Positions 18,822-27,505 of a DNA stretch of 64,000 bases are shown one piece after another. Numbering within the stretch: position 1 is the first letter of the stretch; each line of letters begins with the position of its first letter. Both the position numbers and the translations under genes were made by a program. The DNA lies in assembly GCF_900117425.1 (NCBI RefSeq), contig NZ_FPEH01000015.1, positions 496,001-560,000 on the forward strand, written 5' to 3'. The DNA is from Novosphingobium sp. NDB2Meth1 (GTDB lineage: Bacteria; Pseudomonadota; Alphaproteobacteria; Sphingomonadales; Sphingomonadaceae). The notes beneath the pieces were generated by a model, which saw only the letters and a program-made list of their open reading frames with translations, was not told where the DNA came from and did no database searches.

Positions 18822-19893
18822 CAGCCAGAAGTCCCACCGAGAGGGCGTAGAGATTCGAGCAGTTGTAATCGAGGATAACTCGATAATTTCCGGTTAGCAG
18901 GTAGGCGGTCTGCCCGGCGCCATCGGGTTCGAGCAGGCTGGCGAGCGTATCATCCGCCAAGGTCGGCGCGCGCGGGATCACGCCAAGGGCCTTCCATTCG
19001 CGCACGGTCTTCCACTGCGAATGCCGCGCGAAGACCTGCGGACAGCGCGGACTGGCGAGCGCCGTGCCCAGCGCGGGCCGGTCCAGCGGCAAGGTCACAT
19101 CCGCCGCCACGCCCCAAGGCTCTCCCGGCCGCCAGCCCGCGTCGCGGAAGTAGTTGGCGATCGAGGCAAGCGTGTCCGGCTTGCTCGACCAGATGTCGGC
19201 GAAGCCATCGCCATCACCGTCCTGCGCCACGCGCAGATAAACGCTCGGCAGGAACTGCGGATTGCCGAAGGCACCGGCCCAGCTTCCCACCAGCTTGGCT
19301 CGCGGCACGCCCCGGTCGACCATCTTGAGCAGCGCGATGAATTCGTCGGCAAACAGCGCCCGCCGTCGGCCCTCATAGGCCAGCGTGGCGAGCGAACGCG
19401 CCAGATCGAAATCGCCGGTGTAGGATCCGTAGTTCGTCTCGTGCCCCCAGATCGCCAGCACGATCTTGGGCGGCACGCCGTAGCGCTGCTCGATCCCGGC
19501 GAGATAGTCCGCCGAGGCGAGGTACTGCCGCCGCCCGCCACCGATCCGCGCCGCATCGACGTGCGTGCGGCGATAGCCTGCAAAGGCCGGGATCGACGAT
19601 GACGTACCCGGTTGCGCCCGATCTAGTGCGATAACCCGGGGATTCTCGGTCAGGCCTGTCATGACCGAGCTGATGGTCTCCTCGCGGACGCCCTCGGCCC
19701 GCGCTTTGGCTGCCAGATACTGAAGATACCCCTGAAAGCCCGCCGCCGCATCATCGCCCTGCGCGCCGGCCGGGCCTGCGAGCAACGACAGCGCCAGCGC
19801 GGCAAACCCGGCCCGAACCAGGCCGAGCGTAAGGGGAACACGAAAACGGATCGGCAACTCCATCGCGGCGTCACAGTCGCACAGCACGGCCAT
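18805..19893 (-). CDS. mltB: Lytic murein transglycosylase, MltB family
   Basis: Cleaves peptidoglycan glycan strands to 1,6-anhydro ends. The 362-residue protein has a signal sequence ending AGPAGAQG, the SLT/MltB catalytic Glu in IWGHETNYG, and the AFGNPQFLPS and DGDGFADIWSS motifs. ATG 19893 has a good ribosome site (GAGGGA, eight bases upstream), although a second Met 10 residues later gives a more usual signal-peptide length. It heads the ten-gene minus-strand run with rlpA and dac, so three wall enzymes are expressed together. Confidence 0.92.
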   Translation of the reverse strand: MAVLCDCDAAMELPIRFRVPLTLGLVRAGFAALALSLLAGPAGAQGDDAAAGFQGYLQYLAAKARAEGVREETISSVMTGLTENPRVIALDRAQPGTSSSIPAFAGYRRTHVDAARIGGGRRQYLASADYLAGIEQRYGVPPKIVLAIWGHETNYGSYTGDFDLARSLATLAYEGRRRALFADEFIALLKMVDRGVPRAKLVGSWAGAFGNPQFLPSVYLRVAQDGDGDGFADIWSSKPDTLASIANYFRDAGWRPGEPWGVAADVTLPLDRPALGTALASPRCPQVFARHSQWKTVREWKALGVIPRAPTLADDTLASLLEPDGAGQTAYLLTGNYRVILDYNCSNLYALSVGLLADEIAR

Positions 19894-20008
19894 GCTGGGA
19901 ATCCCTCAATCGATGAATTGCGTGGGAAGTGCCTCAGGCCCCCATGCAAAACCTCTTGCGAGACTTGCCCAGCCCGCTATCGGCATTGCTCGCGCACAAA
20001 AGCGCTGT

Positions 20009-20098
20009 GGACAGGTGGCCGAGTGGTTTAAGGCAGCGGTCTTGAAAACCGCCGTGGGTGGAAGCTCACCGTGGGTTCGAATCCCACCCTGTCCGCCA
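20009..20098 (+). tRNA. tRNA-Ser (UGA)
   Basis: A 90-base class II tRNA. The acceptor arms GGACAGG and CCTGTCC pair, the anticodon loop CTTGAAA gives TGA, there is a long variable arm, the T loop is GTTCGAAT, and CCA is encoded at 20096-20098. Confidence 0.96.
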
Positions 20099-20288
20099 GA
20101 CCTCGCGCGCACCTTGGCAAATGTGGCCAACCATGCGTCCGGGCCTGCAGGATATGCCGGATCGTGCAACTGGTCCGCGTATTGCCAGTTCGGGTCAATG
20201 GCATTTTCCGCCTCATCCATAGCCTAGCTCCGGAATGGACTTCGCGTCGCCAAGGCAGACGCGGGCCAGAACAGGGGAGTTCCAGATA

Positions 20289-22595
20289 ATGATGAGGCGC
20301 AGCGCCAACCTTCTCGCAGCGACGACAGCTCTCGCCGGGCTCATCTTGGCCGATGCGGCGATGGCGCAATCCGCCGCAGCCGATGACAGCGCGGCCGGCA
20401 GCGCCGACAGCGGCGAGATCATCGTCACCGCCACCCGCAAGAGCGAGAGCATCAACAAGGTCCCCCTGAGCGTCAGCGCGCTTTCCCGCGAGGCGCTCGA
20501 CAGCCGGGGCATCCGCACCTTCAACGACGTGATCCGCCAGACGCCGGGCGTCGCTTTCGAGAGATCGAACACCACCACGAACATCGCGATCCGCGGCGTG
20601 AATTCGTCCGTCGGCGCGGCCACCACCGGCATCTACATCGACGACGTGCCGATCCAGATCCGCCAGCTCGGCTACGGCGGCGGCAATGCCTATCCGGTCG
20701 TGTTCGATCTCGACCGCATCGAAGTGCTGCGCGGACCGCAGGGGACGCTGTTCGGCGCGGGTTCGGAAGGCGGCACGGTGCGCTTCATCACGCAGCAGCC
20801 CAGCCTTGACGCGATCAAGGTCTATGGCCGCGCCGAAGGTGCCGCTACCCAGCATGGCGCGGCGAGCGGCGAAGGCGGTGTCTCGATCAGCGCGCCGATC
20901 ATTGCCGGCAAGCTCGGCATCGCCGCCAGCGGCTACTATCGCCGCGATGGGGGCTGGGTCGACCGGATCAGCTCGTTCACCAATCGGGTCGTCCAGAAGA
21001 ACGCCAACTCCACCGACAGCTACGTCGGCCGCATCGCGCTGACCTGGCAGCCGGTCGACAACGTCAAGATCACACCCGCAGTCTACTACCAGAACATCAA
21101 GGCGGCCGACAGCGGCGAGAGCTGGGAAGTCTACTCCGACTACGACAACCATGTGTTCCGCAACGCCAACCAGCTTGCCGAAACGAGCCGGGACCGCTTC
21201 ACCTTGGCTTCGCTCAATGTCAGTGTCGGTCTCGGCGGCGTCGATGTGATCGCCGTGGGCTCCTACTTCGATCGCAAGCAGTCCTTCGTGCAGGACTACA
21301 CCAACTTCGACCAGACCCTGTTCACAGGCGTCAACGCCCTGCCCTTCTTCCCCGAGCAGAACGCGCCATCAGACTTCCTCGTCGCGCAGAAGAACTGGAC
21401 GGGCGAGCTGCGTCTGCAATCGAACAATCCCTCGAGCCCGCTGACCTGGGTGCTCGGCGGGTTCTACTCGCACGCGCAGCAGACTTCGCTGCAGGTCGTG
21501 ACCGATCCCTACCTGCCGGTGTACCTGTTCGGCGCCCCCAGCCCGGTCGCCGACTTCTCGGTCTACGACCAGAATGCGGTCTCGACCGACGAGCAGGCGG
21601 CGGTCTTCGGGCAGGTCACCTACAAGTTCACCGACAAGCTCTCGGCCATCGCCGGTCTGCGCTACAGCCACACCGTCTTCACGATCCGCTCGGTGGCGCA
21701 AGGCTTTGTCGTCGGCCCGCTGGTGGATGACCGCGGCCGCCAGAGCGAAAACCCGATCACGCCCAAGTTCGGCCTCAACTATCAGGCGACGCCCGATACG
21801 CTGGTCTATGCTTCGGCCTCGCGCGGCTTCCGTGTCGGCGGCTACAACCCGCAGGTCGGCACGTTCTGCGGTCCCGAGCTTGCCAGCATCGGCTATCCGA
21901 ACGGGCGCCCGACCAACTTCAAGTCGGACTCGGTGTGGAGCTACGAACTCGGCGTGAAGAGCAAGTTCGGCGGGCTCGGCAGCGTGCAGGCGAGCGTCTA
22001 TCAGATCGACTGGAACGACATCCAGCAGGCGGTCGCGCTCAATTCCTGCGGCTTCCAGTTCACCAACAACCTCGGCAAGGCACGCAGCCGCGGCTTCGAC
22101 TTGCAGCTCGAAGTCCGCCCGACCAATCGCCTCACCCTGCAGGCCGAGATCGGCTACGTCGATGCGCAGTTCCGCGACACCGTGCGCGGCGGCCCGACCG
22201 CTGCTGCGCCGTTTGTCAGCAAGGGCGATGCCGTGCTTGGCGCACCGTGGACGGCATCGTTCCACGCCCAGTACGATTTCGACGTGTTCCGCGAGAAGGG
22301 CGGCTATGTCCGGTCGGACTTCGACTACCGCTCGAAGCAGACCAAGCTGCCGCCCTACCTCAATCCGGCCAACGGCGCGATCGACACCGCGCTCACCCTG
22401 CCGCCTGCGGTTGCCTTCTGGTCGGCGCGGATCGGCGTACGTCCGGGCAACTTCGACATCTCGCTGTTCGTCAACAACATCCTCGACAAGGCCACCTGGA
22501 CCCGGCGCGAGCGGGCACAGAACCCGTTCGAGTTCTTCCGCCGGGAAACGCTGCGGCCGCGCACCTTCGGCGTGACCGCCAGCTACCGCATGTAA
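20289..22595 (+). CDS. TonB-dependent outer-membrane receptor
   Basis: Imports a ligand across the outer membrane using TonB energy. The 768-residue precursor has a signal peptide (MMRRSANLL... ADAAMAQ), a TonB-box-like GEIIVTATRK, a plug domain (about 45-170; VPLSVSALS, GPQGTLFGAGSEGGT) and a 22-strand type beta barrel to the end (TFGVTASYRM). GGGGAG precedes ATG 20289. Ligand unknown. The following genes for exported amidohydrolases and a PQQ enzyme suggest an organic compound rather than a metal complex. Confidence 0.92.
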   Translation: MMRRSANLLAATTALAGLILADAAMAQSAAADDSAAGSADSGEIIVTATRKSESINKVPLSVSALSREALDSRGIRTFNDVIRQTPGVAFERSNTTTNIAIRGVNSSVGAATTGIYIDDVPIQIRQLGYGGGNAYPVVFDLDRIEVLRGPQGTLFGAGSEGGTVRFITQQPSLDAIKVYGRAEGAATQHGAASGEGGVSISAPIIAGKLGIAASGYYRRDGGWVDRISSFTNRVVQKNANSTDSYVGRIALTWQPVDNVKITPAVYYQNIKAADSGESWEVYSDYDNHVFRNANQLAETSRDRFTLASLNVSVGLGGVDVIAVGSYFDRKQSFVQDYTNFDQTLFTGVNALPFFPEQNAPSDFLVAQKNWTGELRLQSNNPSSPLTWVLGGFYSHAQQTSLQVVTDPYLPVYLFGAPSPVADFSVYDQNAVSTDEQAAVFGQVTYKFTDKLSAIAGLRYSHTVFTIRSVAQGFVVGPLVDDRGRQSENPITPKFGLNYQATPDTLVYASASRGFRVGGYNPQVGTFCGPELASIGYPNGRPTNFKSDSVWSYELGVKSKFGGLGSVQASVYQIDWNDIQQAVALNSCGFQFTNNLGKARSRGFDLQLEVRPTNRLTLQAEIGYVDAQFRDTVRGGPTAAAPFVSKGDAVLGAPWTASFHAQYDFDVFREKGGYVRSDFDYRSKQTKLPPYLNPANGAIDTALTLPPAVAFWSARIGVRPGNFDISLFVNNILDKATWTRRERAQNPFEFFRRETLRPRTFGVTASYRM

Positions 22596-22663
22596 GACAC
22601 CCTGCTGCGCTGCACCGCCGATCAAGGCGGGTGGCGCTGACGGACCCTCGGGAGACCGCCGGA

Positions 22664-24370
22664 ATGAAGACCATGCGCCGCCTGCTTGCCGCTGCCGCTA
22701 TCGCTGCGCTGGTTCCGACCCTCCCCGCGGCCGCAAGAGCCGCTCCCAGGCCGGTGACGCGCTTCATCAACGGCCATATCTACACCCCCCAAGGCTGGCG
22801 CAGCGCGATGGATGTGGCCGGCCAGCGGATCGTGCGCATCGGGACTGCCGCGCAGGCAAAGGGCTGGCCGCGCGCCGGGGCCAAGGTCGTCGATCTCAAG
22901 GGCCGCACCGTCATGCCTGGCCTCTACGACATGCATGTCCACCCTGTGCTGCAGGCCAAGGGTGATGAAGGCCGCTGCCGGGTGCCGCAGGATGCGGGAC
23001 CACAGCGCCTGCTCGAGCTCGTGGCCGCATGCGTGAAGGCCACCAAGCCCGGCGACTGGGTCAGCGGCGGCCAGTGGCAGGCCTCGCTGATGACCGGCAC
23101 GCCGATCACCGCCGCGACGCTCGATGCCGTCTCGCCCGATAATCCGCTCATGCTGTTCGACGTGAGCGGCCACAGCGTCTGGGCCAATTCGCGCGCGCTG
23201 GCCGCCGCGGGCATCGGCCCCGGTACGCCCAACCCCGAAGGCGGCATCATCGAGCGCGACGAGAAGGGCAATCCTACCGGCATCCTGCGCGAGACCGCCG
23301 GCCGCCTGCTCACCGTCAAGGTTCCGCCGCAGCCGCGGGCCGAAACCGAGCGCCAGCTTTCCGCGCACCTCGCCATGCTCGCAGGCTTCGGCGTCGTCGG
23401 CTATGTCGAGGCGATGGCCTACCGCGACGACCTTGAAGTCTACGCGGCTCTCGCCGACAAGGGCGTGCTCAAGCAACGCGTGCAGGCCTGCATCGCCTAT
23501 TCCGAATCCGGCCGCCCCAATCCGGCCTTCGACCAGACGCTGGCGGACCGCGCGAAGTTCGCCCGCGCCACTTTCAACGCCAACTGCGTGAAGGTTTTCG
23601 CCGATGGCGTCCCCACCGAAAGCCACACTGGCGCCATGCTGGCCGATTATCAGGCCGGCCAGCCCAACGCTCCGGCGCGCGGCCTCCTGCTGTTCGATCC
23701 CGCCGCAATGGCCAGGGATGTCACCCGGTGGGACAAGCTTGGCGTCACCGTCCTCTTCCACGCCGCCGGAGACCGCGCCGTGCGCGCCTCGCTCGATGCC
23801 ATCGAAGCCGCGCGCAAAGCCAATGGGTTAGGGGGTCCGCTGCATCAGGTCGGTCATTCCACCTTCGTCGACCCCACCGACCTGCCGCGCTTCAGGGCGC
23901 TCAACGCCGCAGTCGAGTTCTCTCCCTATCTGTGGGACCCGCAGCCGATCAACGACGACATCACCAGCGCCGTCGGCAGCCCGCGCATCGACCGCGTCTG
24001 GCCGATCCGCGAAGGCTTTGCCGCCGATGCACTGGTGATCGCAGGTTCGGACTGGGCGGTCGTGCCCACCCCCAACCCGTGGATCGGCATCGAGACCGCC
24101 GTCACCCGCCGCAATCCCGGCGGCGGCACACGCAGCTACGGCCTTGCCGAGGCGATTACGCTCAGCCAAGCGATCACCATGTTCACCATCAACGCGGCCA
24201 AGCGCATGGGGCTTGCCGACAAGGCGGGCGCACTTGAGGTGGGCAAGTACGCCGATTTCCTCGTGCTCGACCGCGATCCCTTCGCCATCCCCGTCACCGA
24301 AATCCACAGCACCACGGTTCTGGAGACGTGGGTAGGCGGCAAGCCGATCTTCACGCGGACCAAGGGCTGA
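22664..24370 (+). CDS. Exported amidohydrolase (YtcJ/amidohydrolase-3 family), copy 1
   Basis: The 568-residue precursor begins with a signal peptide ending near AARAAP. The metal site is HxH in YDMHVHP (91, 93); further candidate ligands are the Lys in NCVKVFADG, His in LFHAAGD and GHSTFVD, and Asp in AGSDWAVVP. Members of this family hydrolyse amides or formamides; the true substrate is unknown. The opening is clearly paralogous to the amidohydrolase at 27506 (same RTVMPGLYDMHVH, same PDNP and HSVW segments). It is five bases before the PQQ dehydrogenase gene, so they form an operon with the receptor. Confidence 0.88.
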   Translation: MKTMRRLLAAAAIAALVPTLPAAARAAPRPVTRFINGHIYTPQGWRSAMDVAGQRIVRIGTAAQAKGWPRAGAKVVDLKGRTVMPGLYDMHVHPVLQAKGDEGRCRVPQDAGPQRLLELVAACVKATKPGDWVSGGQWQASLMTGTPITAATLDAVSPDNPLMLFDVSGHSVWANSRALAAAGIGPGTPNPEGGIIERDEKGNPTGILRETAGRLLTVKVPPQPRAETERQLSAHLAMLAGFGVVGYVEAMAYRDDLEVYAALADKGVLKQRVQACIAYSESGRPNPAFDQTLADRAKFARATFNANCVKVFADGVPTESHTGAMLADYQAGQPNAPARGLLLFDPAAMARDVTRWDKLGVTVLFHAAGDRAVRASLDAIEAARKANGLGGPLHQVGHSTFVDPTDLPRFRALNAAVEFSPYLWDPQPINDDITSAVGSPRIDRVWPIREGFAADALVIAGSDWAVVPTPNPWIGIETAVTRRNPGGGTRSYGLAEAITLSQAITMFTINAAKRMGLADKAGALEVGKYADFLVLDRDPFAIPVTEIHSTTVLETWVGGKPIFTRTKG

Positions 24371-24375
24371 ACCCG

Positions 24376-26319
24376 ATGTGGCGGCGCCTCGTCTGCCTTG
24401 CCCTTCTCTCCGGCCTCGCCGCTTGCCAGCGCGCCCCTGATCTACCGCCTGTCGCGTCCCGCGGCGATATTGCAACCGTCGAGGCACAGGCCTCCGAATG
24501 GCCGAGCTACGGCGGCCAGTCGTCCTCGACCAAATACTCGTCGCTCGATCAGATCAACACCGCCAACGTCGCCAGCCTCCGCAAGGCATGGACCTGGCAC
24601 TCGGGCGAAGTCTCCACCGGCACCGAACAGGTAGACGCCACCGTCGGCGAAATGACGCCGATCTACGTCAACGCCCGCCTCTACGGCTGCACGCCCTATG
24701 GCCGCGCCGTCGCGCTCGATCCTGCCACTGGCCGCGAGCTCTGGTCGTTCGACCCGAAGAAGCCGCGCACCGGCAACATGTACCACGAGAACTACTGCCG
24801 CGGCGTCGCCTACTGGCAGGCGCCCGACCCCGCCACGCGCGCACAGCCCTGCGGCAAGCGCATCCTCTACGGCGCGCAGAATGCTGTGCTCCATGCGCTC
24901 GACGCCGATACCGGGCGCCTCTGCGCCGAATTCGGCCAGAACGGCCACGTCGATCTCGGCGCGATGGACTACAAGGGCGAAGGCAAGCCCGCCAATACCT
25001 CCCCGCCTGCCGTCTGGGGCAATGTCGTCGCGCTCGGCACCGCGGTGCAGGACAACATGTACCGCAATTCGCTCGACGGTATCGTCCGTGCCTTCGACGT
25101 TGTCACCGGCAAGCCGCTGTGGTCATGGAATCCGATCCCCGACGACATATCCGCCGTCACCGGCGCGGCCAATGCCTGGGCGCCGCTGTCGGTCGATGCC
25201 AAACGGGGCTGGCTGTTCCTCCCCACCGGCAGCGCCAGCTGGGACACGCTCGGCGTCAACCGTCTGGACCGCATCCCCGATGCCGACGCCGTCGTCGCGC
25301 TCGACATGCGCACCGGCCGCAAGGTGTGGTCCTACCAGACCGTCCACCATGACCTGTGGGACTATGATCTGCCGGCTGCCCCCACGCTCGCCACCATCGA
25401 CCACAACGGCCGCCCCGCCGAGGCCGTCATCCAGGCGACAAAGACCGGCAACATCTTCGTGCTCGACCGCGAGACCGGCAAGCCGCTGTTCCCCGTCGCT
25501 GAACGCCGCGTACCCGCCAGCACCATGCCCGGCGAACGCGCCTCGCCCACCCAGCCCATGCCGCTCCTGCCCCATGCCGTCACCTCGCAGCGCCTGCGCC
25601 CCGAAGATGCATGGGGTCTGCTTGGTTTCGACACCGCCGCTTGCCATACACGCCTCAAGGCCCTGCGTAATGAAGGCCTGTTCACCCCGCCCAGCATCGG
25701 CGGTTCGCTGCTCCATCCCAGCTTCCTCGGCGGCACCAACTGGGGCGGACTGGCCTACGATCCGACGACCGGACTTGCCGTCGTCAATTCCTCGAACCTA
25801 GCCGCCTCGGTCCGCCTTGTCCCCCGCGCCAAGTTCGATCCAGGGCGCGACCTGCACCCCGGCGTTTCGTACTACGAGATGCAAGGCTCGCCTTATGTGA
25901 TGCTGCGCGAAGTCCTCATGTCCCCGCTCGGCATACCCTGCAATCCGCCGCCATGGGGCCGCCTCACCGCCATCGACATGAAGACCGGCCAGACCCGCTG
26001 GCAAGTCCCCTTCGGCCGCCTCACCACCTCCAGCGGCATCACTTCGCCTGCCGCATGGGGCGCGCCCAATCAGGGTGGCCCCATCGTCACACGCGGCGGC
26101 CTCGTCTTCATCGGCGCCAGCCTCGACAGCCGGCTGCGCGCCTACGATATCCAGACCGGGCGCGAACTGTGGCAGGCCTTCGTCCCCGCGCCCGCCACCG
26201 CCACGCCGATGACCTTCCGCCACACTGACGGAAAGCAATACGTCGTTGTCAATGCCGGCGGCCACGGCGGCTTCGGCACAAAGCTCAGCGATGCGCTGGT
26301 GGCGTTTGCGCTGCGCTGA
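24376..26319 (+). CDS. PQQ-dependent dehydrogenase, lipoprotein
   Basis: A quinoprotein beta-propeller of 647 residues, related to membrane glucose/quinate dehydrogenases but without their N-terminal membrane domain. Instead it has a lipobox LAAC with Cys17. The propeller motifs are visible (WPSYGGQSSSTKYS at the start; repeated LD..TG..LW units) and the catalytic-region HHDLWDYDLPA is present. It probably oxidises an alcohol or sugar-like product in the periplasm and passes electrons to ubiquinone. The 3' end overlaps the convergent AraC gene by 35 bases. Substrate unknown. Confidence 0.88.
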   Translation: MWRRLVCLALLSGLAACQRAPDLPPVASRGDIATVEAQASEWPSYGGQSSSTKYSSLDQINTANVASLRKAWTWHSGEVSTGTEQVDATVGEMTPIYVNARLYGCTPYGRAVALDPATGRELWSFDPKKPRTGNMYHENYCRGVAYWQAPDPATRAQPCGKRILYGAQNAVLHALDADTGRLCAEFGQNGHVDLGAMDYKGEGKPANTSPPAVWGNVVALGTAVQDNMYRNSLDGIVRAFDVVTGKPLWSWNPIPDDISAVTGAANAWAPLSVDAKRGWLFLPTGSASWDTLGVNRLDRIPDADAVVALDMRTGRKVWSYQTVHHDLWDYDLPAAPTLATIDHNGRPAEAVIQATKTGNIFVLDRETGKPLFPVAERRVPASTMPGERASPTQPMPLLPHAVTSQRLRPEDAWGLLGFDTAACHTRLKALRNEGLFTPPSIGGSLLHPSFLGGTNWGGLAYDPTTGLAVVNSSNLAASVRLVPRAKFDPGRDLHPGVSYYEMQGSPYVMLREVLMSPLGIPCNPPPWGRLTAIDMKTGQTRWQVPFGRLTTSSGITSPAAWGAPNQGGPIVTRGGLVFIGASLDSRLRAYDIQTGRELWQAFVPAPATATPMTFRHTDGKQYVVVNAGGHGGFGTKLSDALVAFALR

Positions 26320-27331
26320 GATCCTCGCAGCCCGCGCGCCGATAGGCCTGCGGCGTCATCCCGAAGTGGCGCCCGAACCGGCGGATAAAGCTCGCGCTTT
26401 CGGCAAATCCCACCGCCAGCGCGATTTCCGCCACATCGCGCCTGCTTTGCCTGAGCAGCCGCGCCGCCGCCTGCATGCGCCGCTCGTTGACCAGATCCCG
26501 CCAGCGCAGCCCTTGCGCGCGCAGCCTGCGGCTGAGGGTTGCCGCCGAGACCCCCATTGCCGCCGCCACGTCCTCCAGTTGCGGCGCGCTGTCGAGCGGA
26601 CTGGCCTCCAGCGCCCGCACCACGGCGCCGAGCGACGTTCCCCGGCGTACAGTCTCCCCGGCGCGCCGGCGCAGATGCTCCTCGACGATCGGGAACAGCT
26701 CCGGATCGATCACCGGGCTGGTCCACTCCAGAAAGCGCGCCTCGAACGTGAAGGCATTGGTTTCGGAATCGAAGAACACCGGACACCGGAAGAATTCGCG
26801 GTAGACCCGTTCGTCCCCCACGCACGAATGCTCGAAGCGCACGTCTGTCAGTTCGAACTCGCCGCCGACATAATGGCGGCACATGTTGTGCATGATCGCG
26901 ATCGAGAATTCCGCATCCTGCCGCCGCGATTGCAGGGTCTGGTCGGTGATCTGGTACTCGAACGTGGCCAGCCCCTCGTCCGCACTGAACCGGTTGCGCG
27001 CCGCATCTTGGATCGTTGCAAGATAGGCGGCAAACCCGGTGAACGCGGCCCGCAGCGACGGCGCGCTGAGAAAGAGGAACCCCAATGCGCCCAGCGAGTT
27101 GAGCGCGCCGAGCCGCCCCGCCTGCAGCCCGAGATAGGGGTTGCCCGCCTCGGCTGCGGCGCGCTCGAGGAAGGCAAGGAACTGCTCAAGCGGCATCACC
27201 CCGCGCGCATTATCGAGATCGTCCCGCCTGAGCGAAAACCGGGCCAGCATCGGCTCCGGATCGCAGCCGACAAGGTCGAGGCAATTGACCACGTGGCGCA
27301 GCACGAGGACCGAGATCGTCGGCTTCAACAT
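26285..27331 (-). CDS. AraC-family transcriptional regulator (OruR-like)
   Basis: The 348-residue protein has an N-terminal effector domain of the arabinose-binding-like type (about 5-200, with GYxxxA-like GLQAGR and LGFLFLSAPSLRAAF) and a C-terminal double helix-turn-helix (about 250-345; LEDVAAAMGVSAATLSRRLR and AEIALAVGFAESASFIRRFG). ATG 27331 was chosen over the upstream in-frame 27442 because similar proteins begin with a MLKP-type start and GAGGGCGGG precedes it. It likely controls the divergent amidohydrolase and perhaps the receptor operon. Confidence 0.88.
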   Translation of the reverse strand: MLKPTISVLVLRHVVNCLDLVGCDPEPMLARFSLRRDDLDNARGVMPLEQFLAFLERAAAEAGNPYLGLQAGRLGALNSLGALGFLFLSAPSLRAAFTGFAAYLATIQDAARNRFSADEGLATFEYQITDQTLQSRRQDAEFSIAIMHNMCRHYVGGEFELTDVRFEHSCVGDERVYREFFRCPVFFDSETNAFTFEARFLEWTSPVIDPELFPIVEEHLRRRAGETVRRGTSLGAVVRALEASPLDSAPQLEDVAAAMGVSAATLSRRLRAQGLRWRDLVNERRMQAAARLLRQSRRDVAEIALAVGFAESASFIRRFGRHFGMTPQAYRRAGCEDLSAAQTPPAHR

Positions 27332-27388
27332 GCCCGCCCTCGTTCCATGCGCTATGCCCCGCGTCTGCCCTCCGGATCCGACATTTTC

Positions 27389-27442
27389 GCAGGGTGCCCT
27401 GCTGCGGCAAGGGTGCGGTCCGACTTTGGCCGCTTCGGCCAA
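27389..27442. promoter_or_regulatory. Two palindromes in the AraC/amidohydrolase divergent promoter
   Basis: The 174 bases between the regulator and the second amidohydrolase contain GCAGGGTGCCCTGC (27389-27402) and TTGGCC/GGCCAA arms around a five-base spacer (27426-27442). They are plausible operators for the adjacent AraC-type regulator, but AraC sites are more often direct repeats, so this is tentative. Confidence 0.25.
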
Positions 27443-27505
27443 GCCTTGCGCCTCCCCCGGCAGGCCTATTCGTTCCCGCTACCGCCCAACGAAAGTTCGT
27501 GACGC

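Noticed and set aside
20099..20288. Integration site next to tRNA-Ser
   Set aside because: No integrase, no repeated tRNA end and no composition change were seen up to 29.2 kb, so the accessory cluster is not shown to be an island.
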